DNA of 64,000 bases. Origin: Puccinia triticina (Eukaryota > Basidiomycota > Pucciniomycetes > Pucciniales > Pucciniaceae). The notes under the pieces are model-generated. The model ran no database searches. It was not told the origin of the DNA and was given only the letters and a program-made list of their open reading frames with translations. Shown piece by piece: positions 48,883 to 60,861 of this stretch (position 1 is its first letter; every line of letters begins with the position of its first letter). The stretch lies in contig NC_070562.1 in assembly GCF_026914185.1 (NCBI RefSeq), forward strand, positions 4,526,001-4,590,000, written 5' to 3'. The translations under genes and the position numbers were made by a program.

Positions 48883-50063
48883 CATGGCACATCAACAATA
48901 ATTTTACCTCAAACTGCAAGAAGTATTTTCCTGCGAACCCCAAGAGTGCTGCTAAAAAATCAGATGAACCCGCTCAAATCCCGAAAAATCAGACCAAAAG
49001 TCCTGAAGATTGATGTAGTCAAAAATCTTGGGATAAGAAGCCCAAAGCTCCCTGGGATGTCTTCATGCAACTTTGGCAGCAAGTCACCAGCGCGAAAACA
49101 GAAGATCTATACAACAAGCACTTCAATACTTTGAAATCCTTCCTTGCGACTTGGCCTGCGGTGCTCTATTACCTCGAAAAAAATATCATCCCACTTAAAC
49201 ATCTCTTTGTCGTTGCCTGGGCTGTCAGTATCCGCACCTTTGAAATCTCAACACCTCAAGAGTGGAATCTGGCCATGCTTACGTTAAAAACTTCATAAAA
49301 AACTCGACTGGCGACTTGCTCACTGTCTTCCATTCCCTGTCCCACGCAGTTGACACCCAACTCAACCATGTTCACAAAGCAATTGGACGAGATACTGTCA
49401 AGAATCTTGTCAATGTCCCCAAACCGTTTGTTCCTCTCCTTGGCAAGATATCTACGTTTGCATTGAATGAATGCGTGGACCAATACAAGAGGCTTGCCGA
49501 TCTTGATCCAACCAAGCCGTGCTCTAAAACTCTTACCGTAGGAATTGGTATTCCGTGTGCCCACAAGCTATTTGATATACTCGAAAACGGTGATGTGTTG
49601 TCTCCGTCGGATTTTCACTCCCAGTGGAGTCTCAAATATAACCCAGAGATAACTGTAGGAGATTGTTTTTTCAACATTATATTGTTTTTTACAGTTGCTA
49701 ATATTATGAAGTGGTCCTCTTTCAAAACAACAACAGCATACCAATGACACTGGGATCGATTTGGATGAAGAATTGAAGAAGATAAGTCTTGTACTCTCTC
49801 AAGAAGATCCCAGCACCCTTGCAAGGATTCTTGAGCAATTTGATCAAATTATTGCCGGAACTCACATAGCGGTTCCAATTAAAGCTCCCAGCGTGAAAAA
49901 ACAAACAAAAGGGAGGCCATCATTGAAGAAAGCGCGATCAACATCGACTAAAAGAAATCCTTCGACCTTTGAACTAGTCGAAGCAAAGTTAAAAAAGCAG
50001 CAATCGGCGGCCAGAAAGCGCGCCTTGAAGGCTCCGGAGCGAAAGTCCAAGCGAATCAAATAA
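48883..50063 (+). pseudogene. MULE transposase, C-terminal part
   Basis: Resumes after foldback B with TWHINNNFTSNCKKYF, the third segment of the MULE catalytic fold. A frameshift follows near 49010, then KPKAPWDVFMQLWQQV...WAVSIRTFEIS. Another shift near 49250 precedes SRVESGHAYVKNFIKNSTGD, which carries the expected catalytic glutamate. An intron probably lies around 49660-49745; then LDEELKKISLVLSQEDPSTL and a basic tail KRALKAPERKSKRIK end at a TAA. The three acidic positions of the DDE triad can all be traced but are spread over broken frames. Confidence 0.78.
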
Positions 50064-50080
50064 GGTACCAACAGTTATAA

Positions 50081-50975
50081 AGCCGCCTCCGAATCAGAAG
50101 CGGCCTCCGAATCAGAAGCGGCCTCCAAATCAGAGGAATTTGCCGATGAAGTAAGCAATAAAGAGAGTGAAGAAGAAAGTGGAGAAGAAAGCAATGAAGT
50201 TTCTGACCAAGAAAGTGGAGAGGAAGGCGAAAACCGTGCTTCTGAGAATGGACGCAGCGGATTGGCTAATGAATCCGGGCAAGATGGTGGAGTTACTTCG
50301 TCTCCCAAAGTGATTTTTTTTCCTCTGCTTTGCCTTTTTATGCAATAATTGCCTGACAATGTACTGATTTTCGCGTTTTTTTAGCCTTATTATGCTTCTC
50401 AGATCCCGTCACATCTTCAACAGTATGTCAAATCGATTTTTGATCCTTCAGCCAACAGCAATTGTGGATTTAGATGCATTGCCAAAGCGCTCGGGTACAA
50501 TCACGACGATGGTTGGTTCCGCGTCAGGAATGATATCTTGGACGAGGTCAAAACAAACAAGACACTTTACTCTAAGCTACAGGGCGGCGAGACGGAGATG
50601 GAGAGGATCATTGCGGGCCTCAAGGTGGAAAGCTTGGAAGCCGAGATTGACCGCAGTCAATGGCTCGACAAACTTTTGCATGGACAGATGCTTGCAAATG
50701 CATATGTCCAACCGATAATCTTTCTTTCTGTAGAGTCCTGCAGCACCTATCTTCTGCTGCGACTTGGTCCTGTCTCTGGAGCTTCGGAGCCCATCTACCT
50801 GCTTCACGTAAATGGCAATCATTGGGTCCTCCCTAATGTCGAGGGGGAAGATGGGGTACAACCAATTCCCCCTATCATGAAGGCCACGAGAAATACTACT
50901 AAGAACGCAAAGATCTGGGACAATTTCATCCAGAAGGGCCTGGATCTCTTTGTGGCCGGGCAACTTGAAATGTAG
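50081..50975 (+). CDS. OTU-like cysteine protease domain of the MULE
   Basis: An acidic repeat region (EAASESEAAS, EESGEESNEV) spans 50081-50308, then an intron (donor GTGATT near 50309, acceptor at 50384), and then PYYASQIPSHLQQYVKSIF and the OTU box NSNCGFRCIAKALGYNHDDG with the nucleophilic cysteine. The catalytic histidine is in LLHVNGNHWVLPN. The frame ends FVAGQLEM with TAG at 50973. OTU proteases remove ubiquitin; here the domain belongs to the MULE, downstream of its transposase. The frame is open through the domain. Whether it is fused to the transposase or separate depends on the TAA at 50060-50062. Confidence 0.75.
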
Positions 50976-51134
50976 TTTTTTTCTATTGTTTCTTGATTTT
51001 CAAATCTTATTGCTTGGTTTTCTTCCCTTTTTACTTTCTTTCAGATGCTTGTGTCCGGATGATGACTGGTCCCATATGAAACTTATCCTCCCCAGCCAAT
51101 ATGGCTTGCTTCACTTGCAATTGCACCAGTTTCA

Positions 51135-51482
51135 GTTTCTTGGAGTGCACTCCAAGGTTCCTTCTAAATATTGGAGTGCACTGAAATGCACTCCATCTAG
51201 CATTGTGCTAGCTGGAATGCACTCCAATTCACCTTTGTGGGAAATTGGAGTGCATGCCCCAGCACTCCAATGTTATTGGAGTGCTTTGACCCTCACTCCA
51301 AAATAAATGGCTTTTTGGAGTGGCCATGCTGGTACTCCAATAAATATGGAGTGCCAAGGCAGGCACTCCTACATTTGGGAGTGCGATAACCCAGTACTCC
51401 AGAATTTTTGGAGTACCATGTCAAATTAGCCAAAAACATGGAGTGCATGAAGTAAAAAAGTGGGGTGCATTTAGGCCGACCC
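51135..51482. repeat. Right MULE subterminal motif array
   Basis: Around twenty GGAGTGC or GCACTCC motifs in both orientations, often paired around short spacers, ending in the inverted terminus GGCCTAAATGCACC complement at 51482. It mirrors the left array in motif content but not in exact sequence. Confidence 0.75.
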
Positions 51483-52110
51483 TTGTTTTAATGCGTCAGG
51501 AATATTCTGTTTGCATTCACGTGACATCATTACATATGTACAGCTTATGTAATGTGTGTAGTGTTTTACGTGGAGGGGCAGAATTGATGTCATTACTTCC
51601 CTGGAGGGCGTGCTGTAATGTACAGGTAGCCCTTCTTGGGGTTTCATTCCTTTTTAGAGCTCTGCGCCGTCTTCAGGCATAGCGCGCAGCCCGCGGGTTT
51701 AGAGTTAACTCAACCTGAGTTGGGCTATCTTCTAAACTTAACATAACACTTCAGTTTTGTGGCTATTGAAGTGTTATAAGCATATGTACATATGTATACA
51801 AGCAAGAAGGTTGCTCAATTCGAGGATACCTTGTAAATTCTAATTGGGTGATTACATAATGAAGCAGTAAGAATTAAGGGTATCTGTGAGTGGGGTACCC
51901 TAGGTTAATTTAGGCGCAGATTAAGAATATACAATAATATTCAGATTTTTACTTATGTAAGAGACAGTAATAATGTCTCTTTCATAGGTAATTATTTTTT
52001 ATGTTTTTATTTTATGGTATTACATGTGTAAGAGTGTAATAATATCTCTTTTATATGTAATATACTTTTTATTTTTATGTTACGGTGGCTCTGCTATAAT
52101 AGCCAGCTGA

Positions 52111-53121
52111 CACTATATCTCAGCCCAGCATGGGAGTTCTTCCATGATATTGGTACCAAAATGATCAAATTCTCTCAAAGATTTATTGTGTACCTTGAAT
52201 GACCACAAAACCGCCAAATGTAGCAGCTAAAATGTGATTGGTTGCCAAATTTCACTAATTTGGTTGTTTATTGGTGTTTCTGCCACTATATCTCAGCACA
52301 GCGTGGGATTTCTTCCATTATATTGGTGCCAAAATGATCAAATTCCCTCAAAGATTCATTGAGTACTTTGAATGACCACAAAAACCCCAAATGTAGCAGC
52401 CACAATGTAATCAGTTGCCAAATATCACTAATTTGGTAGTTTTTTGGTGTTTCTGCCACTATATCTCAGCGCAGCGTGGGAGTTCTTCAATGATATTGGT
52501 ACCAAAATTATTGAATGCCCTCAAAGATGAATTGTGTACCTTGAATGACCACAAAACACCCAAATGTAGCAGCTACAATGTGAATGGTTGCCAAATATCA
52601 CCAATTTGGCAACTAATCACATTGTGGCTGCTACACTTGGGTGTTTTGTGGTCATTCAAGGTACTCAATCAATCTTTGAGGGAGTTTGATCATTTTGGTA
52701 CCAATATCTTGGAAGAACTCCCAAGCTGCGCTGAGATGTAGTGGCAGAAACACCAAGACACTACCAAATTAGTGATGTTTGGCAACTGATCACATTGTGG
52801 CTGCTACACTTGGGGGTTTTGGTCATTCGAGGTACTCAATCAATCTTTGAGGGCATTTGATCATTGTGGCACCAATATCATGGAAGAATTCCCATGCTGC
52901 GCTGAGATAAAGTGGCAGAAACACCAAAAAACTACCAAATTAGTGATATTTGGCAACTGATCAAATTGTGGCTGCTACATATGGGGGTTTTGTGGTCATT
53001 TGAGGGACTCAATCAATCTTTGAGGGCATTTGATCATCTTTGTACCAATATTATGGAAGAACTCCCATGCTGCGCTGAGATATAGTGGCAGAAACACCAA
53101 GAAACTACCAAATTAGTGATA
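52111..53121. repeat. Satellite array with symmetry point (foldback A)
   Basis: Plus-oriented monomers to about 52600, then minus-oriented monomers to 53121. The turn at CACCAATTTGGCAACTAATC marks the centre of foldback A. Confidence 0.85.
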
Positions 53122-53125
53122 CTAG

Positions 53126-54059
53126 AGGCCAAGGCAGCTGCGCCGCTGCAGAGTTCAAGAAAAATGGTTGTCTTGCTGCACCGGTATCCAATTGGCAAAA
53201 CCACTGGAAAATCAATAATACCTCTTGAATCAGCACAATTGATGAATTTTTTTTTCCCATCTCATTTGCTTTTTTATGTAAAAAGTTATCCAGTTGGCAG
53301 TCATTTTCCAAATGAGCCCTCCGCCCGTCGCTTAAATTTCATCCTCTGGTGAAAAAACATCATTGCCAATGGTTTAACAGCTCAAATAATATGCAACACT
53401 GAAGAATTACTGAAAGTTTTGGACTGTTTGGGTGTGCAAAACATTGTTTATACATGTTAGCAGTCATTTTCCTTCTAATCCTGCAGCATATCACTTATAA
53501 TTCATTTTTCTCCTGTTATAAAATCAAAAAATCATCAACTCTACAATACTTCACAATCCCTTACAATCCCTTACAATTTGTTTCAGGCTGTATTTGAAGA
53601 AACCAACCTGTAACTGCTGTTGTCAAGGGTATTCTTTTATTCCTCAAGTCTACCATTAGCTAACTATTTTATTTTATTTTATTTTATTTTATTTTATTTT
53701 ATGATATGTTTAAGTCATGGGTAAATGTAACAGACCTGTGTTGTAGAGCACAATTCCCACCTGCAAAGGGCTGTCATGGGCTTGCTTGGGAAGATCACAT
53801 GCCCACTGACAAGAGAGGCTTCGTTGAGTTTAAATCTGCTCATGATAATTCATTGGTTTGGCTCAGGAGTTAAGCAGTAAAGCTTTTAAAGATGCAGGGA
53901 GAAAATTGACCAAAAATATCCAAACATATCTGTACCAACATTTGGGTAGATCAGCAACAAACATGACATTGATCACGCGGACAGAGAAATAAGGGAGGGA
54001 GAGACTATAAGAGAGAATTACTGTTATCACAAAACTTGAGGGGTTATTGACTGTGGGGA
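53126..54059. other. Helitron 2 interior, no gene recognised
   Basis: A noncoding stretch with a (TTTTA)n microsatellite at about 53662-53702. I saw no domain in any frame that I would support. Confidence 0.5.
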
Positions 54060-54920
54060 CTGACCAATGTTAGTGGTGTAGTTGGTTGCCCCAAAAATCA
54101 GCTTTGGTGCTCGGTAGTACCTTGAACAAACTGAGGTTCGGTTCTCCAGCCACCAAGATCTTTGCTGATCCAAAATCACACGACTCAAGCACTCCAGTCG
54201 AGGGGTTTAATAACAAGTTCTGAGGCTTGATGTCTCGATGGCATATTCCAAGCGAGTGGACGTAGGCTAGCGATTGCAAGAGCTGATAGACGTATAGCTT
54301 GATGTTCAAGATCGGCATGACCTGAAGCATGAGTGGTACCAACGGATTGATTAGACCATATTGGACGAGATGCGAGAGCGATCAGTCGGCGATGAGAGCC
54401 AGCCGCCTGATACACTGGAGCATGGACTGGGGGACTGACCTGCTTTAATTTGGAGGAGTGGCGGGAGGCCCGGTACACGGTTTCGGGCACATCCTCAATC
54501 ACCAAGTTCAAAAAGACTTCATTGCGCTTTGCCTGCCGAGGATCGTATGGGGGGGTGATGTAAGCAACCAAGAATATCAATACTCTAGGAGCTTGGATAG
54601 GAGTGGCTCGCCTTATCTCCACTCCAATAGAAATAAGCACGTAGATTGACGACGTTTGGATGGATCAGCAGTTTCATAATTTGGAGCTCTCAATTCTGGG
54701 GCCGTGCATAGATACAGGTGAGCAGGTCTGGGGGGAACGAGGAGAAGGATGCGACGGACTTTGAATTGTTTATCTTGCAAGACTTTCTTGATCGCGACCT
54801 CTTCTTTGCCAGAGGGATGGACGGATCCAACGACTAGTTGAGCGCTGAGGAAAACGCCAAAGGAGCCGTTCCCAACGGCCGGTGTAGCCAATCTCGCGTT
54901 GCTCGCCCGTCCGCCCATTG
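54060..54920 (-). pseudogene. Captured GSK-3/shaggy-type kinase fragment
   Basis: Intron-containing exons of a glycogen synthase kinase 3 homologue. Exon to about 54760: VGNGSFGVFLSAQL (P-loop) and EEVAIKKVLQDKQFK (ATP-binding lysine). Next exon, about 54695-54640: ELQIMKLLIHPNVVNLRAYF. Next, about 54570-54440: RNEVFLNLVIEDVPETVYRASRH. Last, about 54327-54060: [20 protein letters not shown] (catalytic loop), [15 protein letters not shown] (DFG), then the activation loop. The codon for arginine in the usual NRELQ is TGA (54690-54692), and a small deletion after GEPN shifts the frame so that the expected RYYRAP is out of frame. The C-lobe is missing. It is a captured, decaying copy. Confidence 0.85.
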
Positions 54921-55289
54921 CAGGCCAGGTCCTTCATTACTTTGTTTGGTTTGTTGACTGTGTGTGGCGGGGTGGTAGGTCAGCCGCTGTTTTGGTAGTC
55001 AGTTTGCTTCTGGCTAGGATGGTGGCTGGACAAATCAGAGGTGTTAGAGCCTGCGCGGAGTGAATTATCAGCTGCAAGGACAAAGATGTCAGCATGGACA
55101 AAAACACAGACAAAGTTGAGTGTGCAGTTCGAGGTTAGTGGTTGCGCGGGAGTGGCGTTGGTGCAAAGGAACATGGCAGTGGCGCCACGATGCCCCCGAC
55201 AGGTCAAATTCTACGGTCAATTTCAGCTTCCAGTAGCGCACATCAGATGTGTTGACCAGGATGGCCAGAAGATCTGAGATGTAGCTAAT
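54921..55289. other. Helitron 2 interior, no gene recognised
   Basis: Between the kinase fragment and the shared Helitron 5' block. A minus-strand open frame contains SYISDLLAILVNTSDVRY, which could be another captured piece, but I cannot name a family. Confidence 0.3.
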
Positions 55290-55844
55290 GCCTTGCGGGT
55301 CAAAAATTTGTACAGCGGCGGCGTGGCGGAGGCATTGTTGTTGAGGATACATGCGGGGGGATCCCAGGGGAAGGCTTGAGGCGAGCTTGGCACTGCTGGT
55401 TGATGGTGTATAAAAGGGGGTTGTTGTGTTCAAATGATCCCCCAGGCGTCCTCTGCCGCTGTACTTCCAGGTGCGGTTCATCCTCACCCCCTCCGCTGTT
55501 GCACTTGTGCAGTTTGAGGGGTTAAACTTGTTGGCCCCCCTTTGCATAATGCCTTAAATGCCGCGCGCTTGGGGTCATCCTCTCATTGTTTTTTAACCCT
55601 GCTAGACAGGGATGGACGGTGGGCCACGGTGCATCAGCTTGCTGATACTAGGTGGCTGGGTGCAGGTTGTTGTAAAATTGTGTTTTTTTGTTGATTTTGG
55701 CATTTGTAGAGGGAAAACCCTTCATGTCTTTTTCTGGAAGTTGTAGAGGGGAAAACCTTCATTTTTTGTTTGTGATTTTTGGAGATTTGTAGGGGAAACC
55801 CTTGAATTTTTGTTTTGTGATTCAGAGGCTTTAATAAACTTGGA

Positions 55845-57395
55845 TTTTGCAACTGATCACAGTGTGGCTGCTACATTTGGGGGTTTTGTGGTCATTCAAG
55901 GTACACAAGTCATCCTGAGGGCATTTGATCATTTTGGTACCAATATCATGGAAAAAATCCCACGCTGCGCTGAGATGTAGTGGCAGAAACACCAAGAAAC
56001 TACCAAATTAGTGATATTTGGCAACTGATCAAATTGTGGCTGCTACATATATTTGGGGGTTTTGTGGTCATTCAAGGTACACAAGTCATCCTTGAGGGCA
56101 TTTAATCATTTTGGTACCAATATCATCAAAGAACCCCCACGCCGGGCTGAGATGTAGTGGCAGAAACACCAAGAAACTACCACATTAGTGATATTTTGCA
56201 ACTGATCACAGTGTGGCTGCTACATTTGGGGATTTTGTGGTCATTTGAGGTACTCAATTAATCTGTGAGGGAATTTTATCATTTTGGTACCAATATCATG
56301 GAAGAACTCCCATGCTGCGCTGAGATATAGTGGCAGAAACACCAAGAAACTACCAAATTAGTGATATTTTGCAACTGATCACATTGTAGCTGCTACATTT
56401 GGGGGTTTTGTTGTCATTCAAGGCACTCAATTAATCTTTGAGGGAATTCATCATTTTGGTACCAATATCATGGAAGAAATCCCACGCTGCGCTGAGATAT
56501 AGTGGCAGAAACACCAAGAAACTACAAAATTAGTGATATTCGGCAACTGATCACATTGTGGCTCCTACACTTGGGGGTTTTGTGGTCATTCAAGGTATTC
56601 AATCAATATTCGAGGGCATTTGATCATCTTGGTACCAATATCATGGAAGAACTCCCATGCTGCGCTGAGATATAGCAGCAGAAACACCAAAAAACTACCA
56701 AATTAGTGATATTTTGCAACTCATCACAGTGTGGCTGCTACATTTGGGGGTATTGTGGCCATTCAAGGTACACAATGAATCTTCAGGGGCATTTGATCCT
56801 TTTGGTACCAATATCATGGAAGAAATCCCACGCTGCGCTGAGATATAGTGGCAGAAACACCAATAAATGACCAAATTAGTGATTTTTGGCAACCGATCAC
56901 ATTGTAGCTGCTACATTTGGGGGTTTTGTGGTCATTCAAGGAACACAATGAATCTTTGAGGCATTTGATCATTTTGGTACCAATATCATCAAAGAAATTC
57001 CACACTGGGCTGAGATATAGTGGCAGAAACACCAAGAAACTACCAAATTAGTGATATTTGGCAACTGATCACATTGTGGCTGCTCCATTTGGGGGTTTTG
57101 TGGTCATTCAAGGTACTCGATGGATCTTTGAGGGAATTTCATCATTTTGGTACCAATATCATGAAAGAAATCCCACCCTGCGCTGAGATATAGTGGCAGA
57201 AACACCAATAAACAACCAAATTAGTGATATTTGGCAACCAATCACATTTTAGCTGCTACATTTGGCGTTTTGTGGTCATTCAAGGTACACAATGAATCTT
57301 TGAGGGCATTTGATCATTTTGGTACCAATAACATGGAAGAACTCCCACACTGCGCTGAGATATAGTGGCAGGAACACCAAGAAACTACCAACAAC
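55845..57395 (-). repeat. Satellite array (foldback A, minus arm)
   Basis: About nine minus-oriented monomers, continuing exactly from 53121 once Helitron 2 is removed. It breaks off at ACTACCAA near 57395. Confidence 0.85.
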
Positions 57396-57637
57396 ACTGC
57401 AAGAGCTACGCTGCGCTACGAAAAGCGGCGCTTTTGCGTAGCAAAGCGGAAACACGCTACTCTGGATCCAGAATAGCGTTAGCGCTAGCGGAAAATTGCT
57501 ACTTTGAGCAGTAGGAAAGCACCAGAACCGCTACTGCAGTTTTGGCCTCCGCGTAGCGAAGCGCTTTCTTTTGCCGCTTTGCTACAGTATAGCGCAGCGG
57601 AAAAATTGACGCTTTTGGGCGCATTTTGGCGCTAATA
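57396..57637. repeat. GC-rich hairpin fragment beginning CACTGCAAGAG
   Basis: It contains repeated GCTACGC/GCGTAGC and GCGCTT motifs that pair with each other (for example AAAAGCGGCGCTTTT near 57419 and GGATCC-centred CTACTCTGGATCCAGAATAG). The start CACTGCAAGAG resembles the CACTG element at 23385, but no matching right end is found before foldback C begins. It is probably half of a MITE. Confidence 0.45.
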
Positions 57638-58309
57638 CACTACCAAGATGGATGAATTTGCGATGTCGTATATTGGCCAATATAGCGTATATTGATCAAT
57701 TTTTTTTTTTTGATTATTCCTCTTGATACCTTTGTCTGTTTTCCATGTCTCCTTGATACTATTCTATAATCTATCTCCTTCTGAATGTGTTAGCTTCAAG
57801 CCACAGGATTTTTTTTTTCTTTTGCCTGATAACATTCATAAATTTCTACATACACCACTCAATTCTTCCTGAAAAAAAGATGTTGCAAGTTTTAGGATTA
57901 ATCCAGGGTAGCTGAGGGGTCTCAAATTTTTTTTCTTTTTTTTTTTACTTCAACAATTGATGTTATCAGAAGTCTCCAAATCAACTTTTTTTCAAAAGAG
58001 GAAAAACATTGACCCCTGACCTCTCTCATGATACCATCCTGCACACATTTTTAATTTGGTTGGTTGAACTTGCTCATGATATTGCATATCATACTTGAAG
58101 TGCTACATGCATAGAAGGCCTTTTTGGAATTAGTTTACCATGGTTTAGCATCTTTTTGTCAGGTTCTTTTTTTTCTCTACTTTTGTTATCAACCACAGAT
58201 TAATGAGGAATATTTCTACATAAAATTTCATCGGACGATTGTTCTGCATATAAAACCCAGAAATATTTTAACATATAATTTCTTTGGGGTCGCATCCATT
58301 ATGCAGCAG

Positions 58310-60861
58310 CAACAATGTGATCAGTTCCCAAATATCACTAATTTGGTAGTTTCTGGCCATTTCTGCCACTATATCTCAACACAGCGTGGGAGTTCTTCCA
58401 TGATATTATTATCAAAATGATCAATAGCCACCAAGAATTCATTGTGTACCTTAAATGACCACAAAACCTCCAAATGTAGCAGCTACAATCTGACCAGTTG
58501 CCAAATCTCACTAATTTGGTATTTTCTTGGTGTTTCTGCCACTATATCTCTGCGCAGCATGGGAGTTCTTCCATGATATTGGTACCAAGATGATCAAATG
58601 CCCTCAAAGATTGATTGAGTACCTCCAATGAGCACAAAACCCCCAATTGTAGCAGGCACAATGTGATCAGTTGCCAAATATCACTAATTTGGTAGTTTCT
58701 TGGTGTTTCTGCCACTATATCTCAGCGGAGAATGGGGGTTCTTCCATGATATTGGTACCAAAATGATCAAATGCCCCTGAAGATTCATTGTGTACCTTGT
58801 ATGACCACAAAACCCCCAAATGTAGCAGCCACAGCGCAGCATGGGAGTTCTTCCATGATATTGGTACCAAAATGATCAAATGCCCTCAAACATTCAGTGA
58901 GTACCTTGAATGACCACAATACCCCCAAATGTAGCAGCCACACTGTGATCAGTTGCAAAATATCACTAATTTGGTAGTTTCTTGGTGTTTCTGCCACTAT
59001 ATCTTAGCACAGCATGGGAGTTCTTCCATGATATTGGTACCAAAATTATCACACGCCCTCAAACATTTATTGAGGCCCTTGGGTGACCACAAAACCCCCA
59101 AATGTAGCAGCCACAATGTGATAGGTTTCCAAATATCACTAATTTGGTAGTTTGTTGGTGTTTCTGCCACTATATCTCGGCCCAGCATGGGAGTTCTTTC
59201 ATGATATAGGTATATCAAAATGATCACCTGCCCTCACAAATTCATTGAGTACCTTGGATGACCACAAAACCCCCAAATGTAGCAGCCACAATGTGATCAG
59301 TTGACAAATATCACTAATTGGTAGTTTCTTGATGTTCCTGCCACTATATCTCAGCACAGCGTGGCATTTTTTCCATGATATTGGTACCAAAATGATCACT
59401 TGCCCTCAAACATTCATTGAGGACCTTGGATGATCACAAAACCCCCAAATGTAGCAGCCACAATGTGATCAGTTGACGAATATCACTAATCTGGTAGTTT
59501 CTTGATGTTTCCGCCACTATATCTCAGCGCAGCGTGGGATTTCTTCCATGATATTTGTACCAAAATGATCACATGCCCTCAAGCATCTATTGGGTACCTT
59601 GGATGACCACAAAACCCCCAAATGTAGCAGCCACAATGTGATCAGTTGCCAAATATCACTAATTTGGTAGTTTCTTGGTGTTTCTGCCACTATATCTCAG
59701 CGCAGCATAGGAGTTCTTCCATGATAATTGTACCAAAATGATCAAATGCCCTCAAACATTCATTGAGTACCTTGGATGACCACAAAACCCCCAATTGTAG
59801 CAGCCACAATGTGAGCAGTTGCCAAATATCACTAATTTGGTAGTTTCTTGGTGTTTCTGCCACTATATCTCAGCGCAGCATAGGAGTTCTTCCATGATAT
59901 TGGTACCAAAGGTTACATGCCCTCAAGGATTCTTGGAGTACCTTGGATGACCACAAAACCCCCAAATGTAGCAGCCACAATGTGACCAGTTGACAAATAT
60001 CACTAATTTGGTAGTTTCTTGATGTTTCCGCCACTATATCTCAGCACAGCGTGGGAGTTCTTCCATGATATTGGTACCAAAATGATTAATCAACGCTAGA
60101 GATTTATCGTGTACCTTGAATGACCACAAAACCCCCAAATGTAGCAGCGACACTGTGATCAGTTGCCAAATATCACTAATTTGGTAGTTTCTTGGTGTTT
60201 CTGCCACTATATCTCAGTGCAGCATGGGAGTTCTTCCATGATATTGGTACCAAAATGATCACATGCCCTTTAACATTTATTGAGTATCTTGGATGACCAC
60301 CAAACCCCCAAATGTAGCAGCCACAATGTGATCAGTTGACGATTCACTGATTTGGTAGTTTCTTGGTGTTTCTGCCACTATATCTCAGCACAGTGGGGGA
60401 GTTCTTCCATGATATTGGTACCAAAATGATCAAATGCCATCAAAAATTCATTGAGTATCTTGTATGACCACAAAACCCCCAAATGTAGCAGCCACAATGT
60501 GATCAGTTGGCAAATGTTCTAATTTGGTAGTTTCTTGGTGTTTCTGCCACTATATCTCAGCGCAGCATGGGAGTTCTTCCATGATATTGGTATCAAAATG
60601 ATCACATGCCCTCGAAAATTCATTGAGTACCTTGGATGACCACAAAACCCCCAAATGTAGCAGCCACAATGTGATCATTTGCCAAATATCACTAATTTGG
60701 TAGTTTCTTGGTGTTTCTGCCACTATATCTCAGCTCAGCGTGGGAGTTCTTCCATGATGTTGGTACCAAAATGATCAAATTCCCCTGAAGATTCATTGTG
60801 TACCTTGAATGACCACAATACCCCCAAATGTAGCAGCCACACTGTGATCAGTTGCCAAATC
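58310..60861 (+). repeat. Satellite array (foldback C, plus arm)
   Basis: About fifteen ~173-bp monomers starting GATCAGTTGCCAAATATCAC with TTTCTGCCACTATATCTCAG and GGGAGTTCTTCCATGATATT. Monomer sequence is very even, which suggests recent amplification or conversion. Confidence 0.9.

Larger units (their letters stand above)
40999..51482 (+). mobile_element. Mutator-like element (MULE) with OTU domain
   Basis: The ends are inverted: GGGTCAGCCTAAATGCACTC at the left and its near complement at 51482. An 8-bp duplication TTGTTTTA flanks it (40991-40998, 51483-51490). Both subterminal regions are studded with GCACTCC/GGAGTGC motifs. It encodes a FAR1/MULE transposase and an OTU-type cysteine protease domain. 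Foldback B (43052-48879) splits the transposase. Without that insertion the element is about 4.65 kb. Confidence 0.88.
40109..52110. mobile_element. Unclassified insertion in foldback A, itself split by the MULE
   Basis: The satellite phrase CACTATATSTCAGCC is present on both sides (40094-40108 and 52111-52125), which suggests a 15-bp target duplication with one mismatch. The element proper is 40109-40998 plus 51483-52110 (about 1.5 kb after removing the MULE and its duplication). It has AT-rich ends, a tandem ~75-bp repeat near 51950-52085 and short hairpins around 51670-51720. No gene is supported. The long duplication is unlike LTR or CACTA elements. Confidence 0.5.
53122..55844 (-). mobile_element. 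Non-autonomous Helitron 2 with captured GSK-3 kinase exons
   Basis: On the minus strand it begins TC at 55844 (TCCAAGTTTATTAAAG) and ends CTAG at 53122, preceded by a hairpin (GCAGC/GCTGC, about 12 nt from the end). It lies between A and T of the satellite phrase GTGATA/TTTTGCAACTG, whose empty form is present at about 56193. The last ~30 and first ~60 bases match Helitron 1. It carries a kinase fragment, the shared 5' block at about 55290-55844, and no Rep/helicase gene. Confidence 0.88.
38170..57395. mobile_element. CACTA-type foldback element A, right end missing
   Basis: The left end CACTACCAAGATGGATGAA is inserted in the G0 integrase. Subterminal sequence runs to about 38820, then plus-oriented satellite (38820-40108, resuming 52111 to about 52600) and minus-oriented satellite (about 52600-53121, resuming 55845-57395). 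It is interrupted by an unclassified insertion carrying the MULE (40109-52110) and by Helitron 2 (53122-55844). The expected right subterminal repeat and terminus do not follow; a different sequence starts at 57396, so this copy is truncated or rearranged. Confidence 0.75.

Noticed and set aside
53662..53702. Possible regulatory AT element
   Set aside because: Simple (TTTTA)n microsatellite inside Helitron 2.
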